64,000 nucleotides of DNA from Yonghaparkia sp. Root332 (GTDB taxonomy: Bacteria; Actinomycetota; Actinomycetes; Actinomycetales; Microbacteriaceae): assembly GCF_001425665.1 (NCBI RefSeq), contig NZ_LMCX01000001.1, positions 652,623 through 716,622 on the forward strand, given 5' to 3'. The notes under the pieces were generated by a model that searched no databases, was not told the DNA's origin, and worked only from the letters and a program-made list of their open reading frames with translations. Positions 9,099 to 18,154 of this stretch are shown piece by piece. Both the position numbers and the translations under genes were made by a program. Numbering within the stretch: position 1 is the first letter of the stretch; the number at the start of each line of letters is the position of its first letter.

Positions 9099-10066
9099 TC
9101 CGGCTCGGCACGCGCGGCAGCGCACTCGCGCTCGCGCAGTCGCAGCGCGTCGCCGACTCGATCGCGGCCCGCACGGGGGAGGAGGTCGAGCTCGTGCGCA
9201 TCACGACGCACGGCGACGTCTCGACGGCGCCGCTCGCATCGATGGGCGGGGTGGGCGTGTTCGTCGCCGCCGTGCGCGAGTCGCTCCTCGCCGAGGAGTG
9301 CGACGTCGTCGTGCACTCGCTCAAGGACCTCCCGACGACACCGCACCCGGGGCTCATGGTCGCGGCGATGCCGAAGCGGGCCGACGCGCGCGACGCGGCG
9401 ATCGTGCGGGACGGCATCGCACTCGCCGACCTGCCCGCGGGCTCGAAGGTCGGCACGGGCTCGCCCCGCCGCCAGGCCCAGCTGCGCCGCCGGTTCCCCG
9501 ACCTCGAGGTCGTCGAGCTGCGCGGCAACGTCGACACTCGACTCGCGCGCGTCCTGGGCCGCGAGGCCGGAGCCGCCGCCGACGGCTCGCCGATCGAGGC
9601 CATGACGGCCGACCTCGACGCGGTCATCCTCGCCGCCGCGGGGCTCGAGCGCCTCGGGCACCTCGACGTCGTCACCGAATATCTGGGCATCGACGGATGG
9701 CCGACCGCGCCCGGTCAGGGAGCCCTCGCTGTCGAGACCCGTCGCGATCTCAGCGGCCCGCTCAAGAAGGCCCTCCTCGCTCTCGATCACCGCTCGACGC
9801 GGCTCGCGGTCGAGGCGGAGCGCGCGGTGCTCCGCCGCCTCGAGGCCGGCTGCTCAGCGCCGCTCGGCGCCCACGCGTTCATCGACGGCGACATGATGTT
9901 CCTCGCCTCGCGCGTCTACTCGCCCGAGGGCGACCAGGTCTCGAGCGCGCACGCGCTCTACATCGACGACGCCGACGACCCCGCCGAGGATCTCGCCGCG
10001 CGCGTCGCCGACGAGCTGCTCGCGAACGGGGCAGCGGAACTCGCCCCTCTCGGAGGCGACAAGTGA
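9095..10066 (+). CDS. hemC: Porphobilinogen deaminase (hydroxymethylbilane synthase)
   Basis: It polymerises four porphobilinogens into hydroxymethylbilane. The 323-residue protein begins [13 protein letters not shown], the family N-terminal signature. It carries VHSLKDLPT with the catalytic aspartate region, [11 protein letters not shown], and Cys253 in [10 protein letters not shown], the attachment site of the dipyrromethane cofactor. A short loop insertion ([15 protein letters not shown]) follows [13 protein letters not shown] start in a GTGA overlap with cpfC; the stop overlaps hemB the same way. Confidence 0.95.
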   Translation: MIRLGTRGSALALAQSQRVADSIAARTGEEVELVRITTHGDVSTAPLASMGGVGVFVAAVRESLLAEECDVVVHSLKDLPTTPHPGLMVAAMPKRADARDAAIVRDGIALADLPAGSKVGTGSPRRQAQLRRRFPDLEVVELRGNVDTRLARVLGREAGAAADGSPIEAMTADLDAVILAAAGLERLGHLDVVTEYLGIDGWPTAPGQGALAVETRRDLSGPLKKALLALDHRSTRLAVEAERAVLRRLEAGCSAPLGAHAFIDGDMMFLASRVYSPEGDQVSSAHALYIDDADDPAEDLAARVADELLANGAAELAPLGGDK

Positions 10067-11049
10067 GCGATCTCGGCCCGAGCATCCGCCCCCGCCGTCT
10101 GCGGCAGAGCGCGGCGATGCGGCGGCTCGTGAGCGAGACCGATCTGCGGCCCCGTCACCTCGTGCTGCCGCTCTTCGTGCGCGAGGGCGCGACGGACGCG
10201 CAGCCCATCGCCTCGATGCCCGGCGTCGAGCAGCACTCGCTCGACAGCCTGCGCGCGATCGCCGTGCGCGCGGCAGAGGCCGGGCTCGGCGGCGTCATGC
10301 TGTTCGGCGTTCCCGCCGTGCGCGACGCGATCGGGTCGGGCGCGACCGACCCCGACGGCATCCTCAACGTCGCCGCGCGCGCGCTCGCCGCCGAGGTCGG
10401 CGACGCCCTCGTCGTGCAGACCGATCTCTGCCTCGACGAGTTCACCGACCACGGTCACTGCGGGGTCCTGGATGCCCGTGGCCGCGTCGACAACGACGCC
10501 ACGCTCGAGCGCTACGCCGACATGGCCGTCGCGCAGGCGCAGGCGGGCGCTCAGGTGCTGGGCTTGAGCGGCATGATGGACGGCCAGACCGCCGTCGCCC
10601 GCGCCGCGCTCGATGAGGCGGGCTTCACCGACGTCGCCCTGCTCGCCTACTCGGCGAAGTACGCCTCGGCGTTCTACGGGCCGTTCCGCGACGCGGTCGA
10701 GTCGCAGCTGCAGGGCGACCGCCGCACGTACCAGCTCGACCCCGCCAACGGGCGCGAGGGGCTTCGCGAGGCGCTGCTCGACCTCGACGAGGGCGCCGAC
10801 ATCGTCATGGTGAAGCCCGCCCTCGCCTACCTGGACGTGCTGAGGCAGGTCGCGGACGTCTCGACCGTGCCCGTCTGGGCGTACATGGTGTCGGGCGAGT
10901 ACGCGATGATCGCCGCCGCCGCGCAGAACGGCTGGATCGAGGGCGACCGCGCGCAGCTCGAGGCACTCACCTCGATCCGCCGGGCGGGCGCCGACGCCGT
11001 GCTCAGCTACGCGGCGCTCGATCTCGCCGAGAAGGGACTCATCTCATGA
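10063..11049 (+). CDS. hemB: Delta-aminolevulinic acid dehydratase (porphobilinogen synthase)
   Basis: It condenses two 5-aminolevulinates to porphobilinogen. The 328-residue protein has the Schiff-base lysine Lys251 in [11 protein letters not shown] and the second active-site lysine in [13 protein letters not shown]. The metal-site loop reads [14 protein letters not shown] (121-134): Cys123 and Cys133 are kept, but the middle ligand is Asp125 where Zn enzymes have Cys. This places it among mixed or Mg/K-type HemB sites. GTG start in a GTGA overlap with hemC; stop in an ATGA overlap with hemL. Confidence 0.95.
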   Translation: MSDLGPSIRPRRLRQSAAMRRLVSETDLRPRHLVLPLFVREGATDAQPIASMPGVEQHSLDSLRAIAVRAAEAGLGGVMLFGVPAVRDAIGSGATDPDGILNVAARALAAEVGDALVVQTDLCLDEFTDHGHCGVLDARGRVDNDATLERYADMAVAQAQAGAQVLGLSGMMDGQTAVARAALDEAGFTDVALLAYSAKYASAFYGPFRDAVESQLQGDRRTYQLDPANGREGLREALLDLDEGADIVMVKPALAYLDVLRQVADVSTVPVWAYMVSGEYAMIAAAAQNGWIEGDRAQLEALTSIRRAGADAVLSYAALDLAEKGLIS

Positions 11050-12413
11050 CCCACTTCATCTCGGGCCGCACCCCCACCACCAACGCCGAGGCCTTCGAGC
11101 GCGCGCTCGTCGTGACGCCGGGCGGCGTGAACTCGCCCGTGCGCGCGTTCCGCTCCGTCGGCGGCACGCCCGTCTTCCTCGCGAGCGGCCACGGGCCCTA
11201 CGTGACCGATGTGGAGGGCACCGAGTACGTCGACCTCGTGGGGCAGTGGGGTCCGGCGCTGCTCGGCCACGCGCATCCCGACGTCATCGCCGCCGCGCAC
11301 GCGGCCGTCGACCGGGGTCTCGGATTCGGCGCCGCGTCGACCGGCGAGGTCGAGCTCGCCGAGCTCGTGCTCGACCGGCTGACGCTCACCCCGGCCGACG
11401 GCCCCGAGCGCCGCGGCATCGAGAAGCTGCGCCTCGTCTCGACCGGCACCGAGGCGACCATGACGGCGATCCGACTCGCACGCGGAGCGACCGGCCGACC
11501 GCTGCTCGTGAAGTTCGCGGGGCACTATCACGGGCACTCCGACTCGCTGCTGTCGGAGGCGGGCTCCGGCATCGCGACGCTCGGCATCCCCGGCTCCGCG
11601 GGCATCACCCCCGAGACGGCCGCCCAGACGATCGTCATCCCCTACAACGACGAGGATGCCCTGGCCGAGGTGTTCGCCGCACACGGCGATCGCATCGCCG
11701 CGGTCATCACCGAAGCCGCCGCCGCCAACATGGGGGTCGTGCCGCCGAAGCCCGGCTTCAACAGGCTGCTCGCCGACACCGCGCACGCGCACGGCGCGCT
11801 GCTCATCGCCGACGAGGTCATGACGGGCTTCCGGTCGACGGCCGCCGGCTGGTGGGGGCTCGAGGAGGCCGAGGGCACGCCCTACGACGCCGACCTCACG
11901 ACGTTCGGCAAGATCATCGGCGGAGGCCTGCCGCTCGCGGGCCTCGGCGGTCGCGCCGAGATCCTCGACCTGCTCGCGCCGCTCGGGCCCGTGTACCAGG
12001 CGGGCACGCTGAGCGGGAACCCGGTCGCTGTCGCGACGGGCGCCGCGATGCTGCGCGGCGCGGGCCCCGAGGTGTACGAGCACCTGCCGCGCGTCGCCCG
12101 CACGATCGCCGACGGGCTGTCGAGCGCCCTGTCGGCGGAGGGCGTCGCCCACACCGTCGCCTGGGCGGGCTCGCAGTTCTCGATCTTCTTCCGCGACACC
12201 GCCCCCCAGAACTACGCCGAGGCGCAGGCGCAGGACACCTGGCGGTTCGGACCGTTCTTCCACGCGATGCTCGAGCACGGCGTCTCGCTGCCGCCGAGCG
12301 TCTACGAGGCATGGTTCGTCTCGGCGGCGCACGACGACGCGGCGGTCGAGCGCGTGCTCGCGGCGGCGACGCCGGCGGCGCGCGCGGCCGCGGCCGCGAC
12401 GCCCGCGCTGTAG
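11046..12413 (+). CDS. hemL: Glutamate-1-semialdehyde 2,1-aminomutase
   Basis: PLP enzyme that isomerises the HemA product to 5-aminolevulinate. The 455-residue protein has [10 protein letters not shown] near the N-terminus, the [10 protein letters not shown] phosphate-binding region, [12 protein letters not shown] with the PLP-ring aspartate, and the PLP lysine Lys289 in TFGKIIGGG. The C-terminal ~15 residues are Ala-rich and probably unstructured. It is the last gene of the overlapping haem run; a 400-bp gene-free stretch follows. Confidence 0.95.
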   Translation: MTHFISGRTPTTNAEAFERALVVTPGGVNSPVRAFRSVGGTPVFLASGHGPYVTDVEGTEYVDLVGQWGPALLGHAHPDVIAAAHAAVDRGLGFGAASTGEVELAELVLDRLTLTPADGPERRGIEKLRLVSTGTEATMTAIRLARGATGRPLLVKFAGHYHGHSDSLLSEAGSGIATLGIPGSAGITPETAAQTIVIPYNDEDALAEVFAAHGDRIAAVITEAAAANMGVVPPKPGFNRLLADTAHAHGALLIADEVMTGFRSTAAGWWGLEEAEGTPYDADLTTFGKIIGGGLPLAGLGGRAEILDLLAPLGPVYQAGTLSGNPVAVATGAAMLRGAGPEVYEHLPRVARTIADGLSSALSAEGVAHTVAWAGSQFSIFFRDTAPQNYAEAQAQDTWRFGPFFHAMLEHGVSLPPSVYEAWFVSAAHDDAAVERVLAAATPAARAAAAATPAL

Positions 12414-12819
12414 CGCGGCCCGGCCTGCGCTGTCGCGCGCGACCGTGCGACCAGCGGCGCTCGCGTCGCCGATGCGCAACTCAGGAACGGGCGAGGCGGG
12501 GGCCGTCAGGCAGCCGGCGATCACGGCGTCGTCGGGCCGACGTTCCTGAGTTGCGCATCGCGCCCGACTGCCCGCGGGCCGCGGCGCGCGCGGCGGCGCC
12601 GCCGGCGCGCGCGGCCGCCGCGGCCCGGCCCGCGCTCCAGCGCGCTCGGGCGACCGCGCGACCAGCGTCGGGGGCAGCGTCGGGGGCTGCGGCGCGAGAC
12701 GGCGTCTGGGAATGGGCTCCATGTCTCCTTCACGCCCCGACCGCGCCCGACTACTCTGGGGAGGTCCCGCGGGCCCCGAATCCGGCCCGCAGGCCCAGTG
12801 GAGAAAGAGGAGTACGACT
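12414..12819. other. Gene-free stretch with a long inverted repeat
   Basis: About 400 bp without a credible gene. It contains the 20-bp inverted repeat described separately (12470-12560). A possible -10 element TACTCT (12752-12757) lies ~60 bp before the downstream small gene. The rest is GC-rich sequence with Arg/Ala-coding shadows in all frames. Confidence 0.6.
12470..12560. repeat. Inverted repeat with 20-bp perfect arms
   Basis: The left arm CGATGCGCAACTCAGGAACG (12470-12489) is exactly inverted at 12541-12560, with a 51-base spacer. It lies between hemL and a small membrane gene. The arms are not self-terminating hairpins followed by T runs, so this looks like an intergenic palindromic repeat element rather than a simple terminator. 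Confidence 0.75.
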
Positions 12820-13176
12820 ATGCGCGGAAAGATCCTGTTCCTGACCGGCCTCGGTGTCGGCTACGTGTTCGGAACCAAGGCGGGGCGCGAGAAGTACGAG
12901 CAGATCTCCCGCACCGCCGCGAAGTTCTGGAACGACCCTCGCGTGCAGGAGCGCGTCGACCAGGTCGAGGACTTCGTCAAGGAGAAGGCCCCCGAGGTCG
13001 CCGAGTTCGTCAGCGGCAACGCCAAGAAGGCCGCCTCGACCGTCACCGGCCGCAAGAGCTCCACCGCGAGCAGGAGCGGCGCGACCACGGCGAAGAGCGG
13101 CTCGGCCGCCTCGAAGAGCGGCTCGTCGTCGACCGGCTCGACCAGCTCGAGCTCGGGCTCGTCGAGCTCGTCCTGA
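12820..13176 (+). CDS. YtxH-like membrane-anchored small protein
   Basis: A 118-residue protein. One N-terminal hydrophobic segment (ILFLTGLGVGYVFGTKAGREKYE) is followed by a charged, probably helical region to about residue 72, and then a low-complexity Ser/Gly/Lys tail that is almost all serine at the end. The segment-plus-AGREKYE organisation is typical of YtxH-like proteins. The ATG is preceded by GAAAGAGGAG, a good ribosome site. It is first of three small genes (12820-13939) spaced 9-19 bp apart, a set that commonly occurs together in Actinobacteria and is usually linked to the envelope; exact roles are unknown. Confidence 0.8.
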   Translation: MRGKILFLTGLGVGYVFGTKAGREKYEQISRTAAKFWNDPRVQERVDQVEDFVKEKAPEVAEFVSGNAKKAASTVTGRKSSTASRSGATTAKSGSAASKSGSSSTGSTSSSSGSSSSS

Positions 13177-13195
13177 CCCCGGCGGAGGTGCGCCC

Positions 13196-13612
13196 ATGAC
13201 GACCCCCCGCACGACTCCGTCCCCCGCCGCCGAGCGCCGCGGGCTGTTCGCGCTGATCGCTGACGTCCCCCGGCTCATCGGCGACCTCGTGCGCGCGGAG
13301 ATCGCGTCGCTCAAGGCCGAGATCGCGGGCAAGCTCAAGGCCGCCGGCATCGGCGCGGGCCTGCTGGTCGGTGCGGGCGTCGTCGCGTTCTTCGCGGCGC
13401 TCGTGCTCATCGCCGCCGGAGTGCTCGCGCTCTCGCTCGTGCTGCCCCCGTGGGCCGCGGCCCTCATCATCGGCGTCGTGCTGCTCATCATCGCCGCCAT
13501 CGTCGCCGCAGCCGGCATCCGCAGTCTCAAACGGGGCATGCCCCCGACCCCCACCGACACCATCGAGAGTGTCAAGGATGACGTCCGCGCGGTGCGCGGA
13601 CAGAGGAAGTAG
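13196..13612 (+). CDS. Putative actinobacterial holin-X family (phage holin-like) membrane protein
   Basis: A 138-residue protein. A polar N-terminus is followed by RLIGDLVRAEIASLKAEI, two hydrophobic helices (about 48-75 and 80-107), and a basic/acidic tail. The pattern matches the 'Actinobacterial holin-X, holin superfamily III' family; despite the name there is no phage context here. It may instead be a structural envelope protein. The ATG is preceded by GGCGGAGGTG, and the gene ends 9 bp before the next ATG. Confidence 0.8.
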   Translation: MTTPRTTPSPAAERRGLFALIADVPRLIGDLVRAEIASLKAEIAGKLKAAGIGAGLLVGAGVVAFFAALVLIAAGVLALSLVLPPWAAALIIGVVLLIIAAIVAAAGIRSLKRGMPPTPTDTIESVKDDVRAVRGQRK

Positions 13613-13621
13613 AGGAGCATC

Positions 13622-13939
13622 ATGACTGATTCCACGAACCCCACCACCGCCACCCCGTACACCACGCCGGCGAGCGCGGCTCCGGTCGGCTCCGACCCGA
13701 GTGCGCTCGAGAATGCGAAGGCAGCCGTGACCGACTCCGTGGAGGCGACCCGCCTCAAGCTCGAGCAGACCCTCGACGCGATCGAGGACAAGTTCGACGT
13801 CAAGAAGCGCACGGACGAGGTCGCCGAGCGCGTGCAGCGCTCGTACGAGGAGAACCCCGTGCCGTGGATCATCGGCGCGACCGCGGTCGCCGTCGGCGTC
13901 ATCGGCCTCGTCGCGTGGGCGATCTTCTCGGACGACTGA
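13622..13939 (+). CDS. DUF3618-like single-span membrane protein
   Basis: A 105-residue protein with a polar N-terminal half. The segment VEATRLKLEQTLDAIEDKFDVKKR resembles the DUF3618 core, and one membrane helix near the C-terminus (WIIGATAVAVGVIGLVAWAIF) ends in SDD. It is last of the three-gene set starting at 12820. The ATG is preceded by AGAGGAGCATC. Function unknown. Confidence 0.75.
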   Translation: MTDSTNPTTATPYTTPASAAPVGSDPSALENAKAAVTDSVEATRLKLEQTLDAIEDKFDVKKRTDEVAERVQRSYEENPVPWIIGATAVAVGVIGLVAWAIFSDD

Positions 13940-13977
13940 GCGTCGCGATGGTCGATTAGGTCGCATCGCGGGTTGGG

Positions 13978-14829
13978 GTGACAATGAAAGAGATGTCCTC
14001 CTCAGCCCGAGATGCGACCATCATCGACCGCACCCCCACCGGTGCGCTGCCGGTGATCAAACCCCTGCTCGGTTGGCGCGTGCTCGTGCCCCGCGGGGGC
14101 AAATGGGGCGACGGCATCTCCGCCGGGCTTCGCGCCCTCGGTGCCGCGCCGGTCATCGCGCCGCTCATCAACTTCGCCGGCACCGAGGACCCCGACGAGC
14201 TGGCCGCCGAGCTGGACCGCCTCCGCGAGGGCGGCTACGCGTGGCTCGTCGTGACGAGCGCCACGACGGTCGACGTGCTCATGAGCCAGGGAGTCCGTCT
14301 GCCCGAGACCACGCGCGTCGCCGCGGTCGGGGAGACGACGGCCAACGCGCTGCAGCTCGCCGGGTACCCCGTGCACTTCGTGCCGAGCGACCACTCGGCG
14401 CGCGGTCTCGTCAAGGAGTGGCCGGGCGAGGCGACCGACGGCGAGGTGCTTGTGCCGCAGTCCGAGATCGCCGAGCCGACTCTCGTCAGCGGACTGCGCG
14501 AGCGCGGGGTCGTGGCGCGGTTCGTGAGCGCGTACCGCACCGTCGGGGTCTCGGCCCCGGCATCCGTCGTGGAGGACGTCGCCGAGGGGCGCATCCGCGC
14601 GCTCCTCGTGAGCTCGGGCAGCGTCGCGCGTCAGATCGCCGACCAGTTCGCCCCGCTGCCGGAGTCGACGGTCGTCGTCTGCATCGGGCCGCGCACCGCG
14701 TTCGATGCGCGCGCGGCGGGCCTGCGCGTCGACCGCATCGCCGAGGAGCGCTCCGCGCAGGCGCTCATCCGGGCGCTCGCCGAGTTCGCGATGGACCCGG
14801 ACGACCGCCGACCGCCCGTCATCCCGTAG
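13978..14829 (+). CDS. hemD: Uroporphyrinogen-III synthase
   Basis: It cyclises hydroxymethylbilane with inversion of ring D to uroporphyrinogen III, the missing step between hemC and hemE in the cluster upstream. The 283-residue protein has the two-lobed HemD pattern: WRVLVPRGGKWG at the start, LVVTSATTVDVL, AAVGETTANAL, then RALLVSSGSVARQIADQF and VCIGPRTAFDARAAGL. Sequence conservation in this family is low, so context carries weight. Starts at GTG 13978, ATG 13984 or ATG 13996 are all possible. It is separated from the main haem run by three small membrane genes. Confidence 0.88.
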   Translation: MTMKEMSSSARDATIIDRTPTGALPVIKPLLGWRVLVPRGGKWGDGISAGLRALGAAPVIAPLINFAGTEDPDELAAELDRLREGGYAWLVVTSATTVDVLMSQGVRLPETTRVAAVGETTANALQLAGYPVHFVPSDHSARGLVKEWPGEATDGEVLVPQSEIAEPTLVSGLRERGVVARFVSAYRTVGVSAPASVVEDVAEGRIRALLVSSGSVARQIADQFAPLPESTVVVCIGPRTAFDARAAGLRVDRIAEERSAQALIRALAEFAMDPDDRRPPVIP

Positions 14830-14850
14830 CGTCCGCGACGCGGAGCCCGC

Positions 14851-15249
14851 TCAGGCAGGCAGCAGCGTGAGGATGCCCGCGAGACCCACCGCGGCGGGCG
14901 CGCCCTGGATGACGGCCCCGGCCCACAATCGCGGCGCCGAGATCGCGAGCGCGAGAGCCGCGACGACCATGACGGCGAGCGCGCTCGCCGCGATGCCGAC
15001 GCCGAGCGCGAGGTCGCCGTTCCAGGCGGTGCCGACGCCGACGACCGCCGCCGCCGCGAGCGCGAGGTTGTAGACGCCCTGATTCGCGGCGAAGAGCCGC
15101 AACGGGCGGGAGTCGTCCTCGACCCGCACGCCGAACATCCGCCGGACCCTCGGGCGAGAGAACGCGAGCGACTCGAGCACGAAGAATCCGATGTGCAGGG
15201 CGGCGGCGAGCACGGCCGCGATGAGGCCGATGGCGCTGAACGGGGTCAT
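14851..15249 (-). CDS. DUF1304 family membrane protein
   Basis: A 132-residue protein with four predicted membrane helices. Features are HIGFFVLESLAF in helix 1, RRMFGV, and the NQGVYNLALA block, which are typical of DUF1304. No biochemical role is established. The ATG has TAGCCT seven bases upstream, suggesting a leaderless mRNA. It lies downstream of putP but is separated from it by a strong terminator. Confidence 0.85.
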   Translation of the reverse strand: MTPFSAIGLIAAVLAAALHIGFFVLESLAFSRPRVRRMFGVRVEDDSRPLRLFAANQGVYNLALAAAAVVGVGTAWNGDLALGVGIAASALAVMVVAALALAISAPRLWAGAVIQGAPAAVGLAGILTLLPA

Positions 15250-15272
15250 GCCCGCGAGGCTAGCCGACGAGG

Positions 15273-15318
15273 CGCTCGGCCCCTCGTCGCGCGAGACCTC
15301 GCGACGAGGGGCCGAGCG
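15273..15318 (-). terminator. Strong hairpin terminator of putP
   Basis: A 19-bp perfect stem (15273-15291 and 15300-15318, arm CGCTCGGCCCCTCGTCGCG) with an eight-base loop. It lies 37 bp beyond the putP stop and upstream of the DUF1304 gene on the same strand, and isolates the two units. Confidence 0.8.
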
Positions 15319-15354
15319 CGCGGCGCGCGCCCGGCCCCCGACGCTCGATGCGGC

Positions 15355-16863
15355 CTACCGCTGGCCGGCCCTGACGGTCGGCACCGACGCGGTCATCGCG
15401 ACCGCGTCGTCGAACTCCTCGATGACTTCCGCGTTCGAGCGGAAGGTGGCGAGGCTGACGGCGACGGTGACCACGAGGCTCGCGATGAAGCCCGGGATGA
15501 TCTCGTAGAGCTCGAAGCCCAGGGCGTCCCAGATGAACACCGTGGCGGCGCCGACGATCATGCCGCTCAGCGCACCCCAGTTGGTGAGCTTGCGCCAGAA
15601 GAGCGAGAGCAGCACGAGCGGGCCGAACGCGGCGCCGAAGCCGGCCCACGCGAAGCCGACCAGCTCGAGAATCGTCCCCTCCGGGTCGAGCGCGATCACG
15701 AGTCCGATGGCCGCGACGAGGAGCACGCACACGCGGCCCATCATGACCAGGAACCGAGACGAGGGCTCGGTCTTCGCGACGACCTTGTAGAGGTCTTCGA
15801 CGAGCACCGACGAGCACACGATGAGCTGGCTCGACACCGTGCTCATGATCGCGGCGAGCACGGCGGCGAGCACGAGGCCCGCGACGAGGGGGTGCAGCAG
15901 GGTCTGGGCCAGGATCAGCACCACCGTCTCGGGATCGTCGATTACGGTTCCGCGGCTCGAGAAGAAGGCGAGGCCCGCGAGACCGCCGGCCACGGCGCCG
16001 ACCAGGGAGAGGATCATCCAGCTCATGCCGATGCGGCGAGCGGGCGTGACGGCTGCCACGTCCTTCAGCGCCATGAAGCGCACGATGATGTGCGGCTGGC
16101 CGAAGTAGCCCAGACCCCAGGACAGCGACGAGACGAGAGCGATCACGGTGGCGCCGGTGAGCGCTGAGCCACCGAGAAGCGACAGGTGATCGGGGGCGAC
16201 GCGAGTCAGCTCGTCGACGGTCGGCCCGAGCCCGCCCATCGTCACCACCGCCATGACGGGCAGCAGGATCAGCGCGATCAGCATGATCAGGCCCTGCGCG
16301 ACGTCGGTCAGCGACGCGCCGAGGAACCCGCCGAACAGCGTGTAGGCGAGGGTGACGCCGGCGACGATCATCATGCCGGTGAGGTAGGTCGATCCGAACG
16401 ACTGCTCGAAGAAGACGCCGCCGGCGACCATCATCGACGCCACGTAGAACGTGAAGAAGACGAGGATCACGAGACCTGACGCGATCCGGAGCACGCGGCT
16501 CGTATCGCGCAGGCGGTTCTCGAAGAAGCTCGGCACCGTGATCGAGTTGCGCGAGCGCTCGGTGTAGGCGCGCAGACGCGGGGCGACGAACTTCCAGTTC
16601 AGGTACGCGCCGATCGTGAGGCCCACGGCGATCCAGCCCTCGATGAGACCGACGGCGAAGATCGCGCCGGGGAGGCCGAGCATGATCCACCCCGACATGT
16701 CGGAAGCGCCCGCGCTGAGCGCCGCGGCCCAGGGCGGAAGCTTCCGACCGGCCAGCAGGTAATCCTCGTGGGATTCGGTCTTCCTGTACGCGTAGTAACC
16801 GATAGCAAGCATCACCGCGAAATAGATGACGATCGCGCCGATCTGATAAATCTCGTCGGACAT
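15355..16863 (-). CDS. putP: Sodium/proline symporter
   Basis: Na+-coupled proline uptake across the cytoplasmic membrane, SSS family. The 502-residue protein has the 13-helix profile, with HEDYLLAGRKLPPWAAALSA after helix 1, ASDMSGWIMLGLPGA in helix 2, GLGYFGQPHIIVRFMALK, and AIMSTVSSQLIVCSS in helix 9, as in PutP. The ATG at 16863 is chosen because AAGGAGAAAC precedes it; a longer upstream frame exists but lacks a ribosome site. putA lies 8 kb away, so uptake and catabolism of proline are both encoded here. Confidence 0.9.
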   Translation of the reverse strand: MSDEIYQIGAIVIYFAVMLAIGYYAYRKTESHEDYLLAGRKLPPWAAALSAGASDMSGWIMLGLPGAIFAVGLIEGWIAVGLTIGAYLNWKFVAPRLRAYTERSRNSITVPSFFENRLRDTSRVLRIASGLVILVFFTFYVASMMVAGGVFFEQSFGSTYLTGMMIVAGVTLAYTLFGGFLGASLTDVAQGLIMLIALILLPVMAVVTMGGLGPTVDELTRVAPDHLSLLGGSALTGATVIALVSSLSWGLGYFGQPHIIVRFMALKDVAAVTPARRIGMSWMILSLVGAVAGGLAGLAFFSSRGTVIDDPETVVLILAQTLLHPLVAGLVLAAVLAAIMSTVSSQLIVCSSVLVEDLYKVVAKTEPSSRFLVMMGRVCVLLVAAIGLVIALDPEGTILELVGFAWAGFGAAFGPLVLLSLFWRKLTNWGALSGMIVGAATVFIWDALGFELYEIIPGFIASLVVTVAVSLATFRSNAEVIEEFDDAVAMTASVPTVRAGQR

Positions 16864-16890
16864 GACGTTTCTCCTTGGTTGTTGGCGCAC

Positions 16891-16922
16891 GCACACGATT
16901 GCGCACACGAACGATCAGCCTA
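16891..16922 (-). promoter_or_regulatory. putP promoter region with direct repeat
   Basis: On the minus strand TAGGCT (16922-16917) is a likely -10. Just downstream, two copies of TCGTGTGC sit 12 bp apart (16891-16898 and 16903-16910), a possible regulator site in the leader. Confidence 0.35.
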
Positions 16923-16980
16923 ACAAAGGCCGAGAATGCCGACGGAGGAATTCTCGCTTTCGATACCGCGAGGAGGGCGT

Positions 16981-18006
16981 CTAGCCGAAGAGCAGCGCGG
17001 CCTCGTCGTAGCGCGACTGCGGCACCGTCTTGAGGGTCCCGAGCGCCTCCTCGAACGGCACAGGAACGATCTCGGTGCCGCGGAGGGCGACCATGCGACC
17101 CCACTGGTGCTCGTTGACGACCGTGATCGCGGCCATGCCGAGGCGCGTGGCGAGCACGCGGTCGAACGCGCTCGGGGTGCCGCCGCGCTGGATGTGCCCG
17201 AGCGTCGTCGCACGCGTCTCGATGCCCGTGCGCTCCTCGATGAGCGGGGCGATGCGCTCGCCGATGCCGCCGAGGCGAGGGCGGCCGAACGCGTCGAGTC
17301 CGCGCTCGGAGTGCGGCTCGTCGTCCTCCGGCAGCGTGAAGCCCTCGGCGACGACGACGAGCGGCGCGCGCCCGCGGTCGTAGGCGCTCTGCACCCACTC
17401 GGCCACCTGGTCGAGGCTCGTCTTCTGCTCGGGGATGAGGATCGCGTGCGCGCCGGCGGCCATGCCCGAATGCAGGGCGATCCAGCCCACGTGGCGGCCC
17501 ATGACCTCGGCGACCATGCAGCGGTTGTGGGCGTCGCCCGTGGTGCGCAGGCGGTCCATCGCCTCGGTCGCGATGCCGACGGCCGTGTCGAAGCCGAAGG
17601 TGTAGTCGGTGGCGTCGAGGTCGTTGTCGACCGTCTTGGGCACGCCCACGATCCTGACCCCCGCATCCGTCAGCCGCTTGGCGGCCGCGAGGGTCCCCTC
17701 GCCGCCGATCGCGATGAGCGCATCGAGGCCGTTCTCGGCCATGACCTCGTTGATGCGCTCGACCCCGCCACGGCCCTCGAAGGGGTTCGTGCGGCTCGTA
17801 CCGAGGATCGTGCCGCCCTGCTTGCTGATGCCCTTGACCTCGTGGCGCGACAGCGGGAGAGTGTCGTTCTCGACGAGGCCCTTCCAGCCGTCCTTGAAGC
17901 CGACGAACTCGTGCGTGTGGACGGTCGTGCCGACGAGCACGGCTCCGCGGATGACGGCGTTGAGGCCGGGAGCGTCGCCGCCGGAGGTGAGCATTCCAAT
18001 ACGCAT
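16981..18006 (-). CDS. pfkA: 6-phosphofructokinase
   Basis: It phosphorylates fructose 6-phosphate to the 1,6-bisphosphate in glycolysis. The 341-residue protein has TSGGDAPGLNAVIRG at the N-terminus, GGEGT at 101-105, PKTVDND with Asp128 at 123-129, and MGRHVGWIA. Gly104 is the ATP-type residue, whereas Lys124 is the residue found in PPi enzymes. This G104/K124 combination is the one known from actinobacterial group III ATP-dependent enzymes, so ATP is the likely donor. A TTAGAT element lies seven bases before the ATG. Confidence 0.93.
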   Translation of the reverse strand: MRIGMLTSGGDAPGLNAVIRGAVLVGTTVHTHEFVGFKDGWKGLVENDTLPLSRHEVKGISKQGGTILGTSRTNPFEGRGGVERINEVMAENGLDALIAIGGEGTLAAAKRLTDAGVRIVGVPKTVDNDLDATDYTFGFDTAVGIATEAMDRLRTTGDAHNRCMVAEVMGRHVGWIALHSGMAAGAHAILIPEQKTSLDQVAEWVQSAYDRGRAPLVVVAEGFTLPEDDEPHSERGLDAFGRPRLGGIGERIAPLIEERTGIETRATTLGHIQRGGTPSAFDRVLATRLGMAAITVVNEHQWGRMVALRGTEIVPVPFEEALGTLKTVPQSRYDEAALLFG

Positions 18007-18154
18007 GAGCTCTATCTAAGTGCGTCAGCGGGCCCGGTGCGAAAACGAGCAGTGACCGACAGTCCCCGTCGCAGGGGGCGGATGCCCGCTAGGGTTCGCG
18101 CTGAGGGAGCCTCAGCGCTCCTGCCCGCCACCCCGCCTGCGACAGGAGACGCGC

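Noticed and set aside
13196-13612. Holin-like gene as evidence of a prophage
   Set aside because: No other phage gene is near; this family is a chromosomal membrane protein in Actinobacteria.
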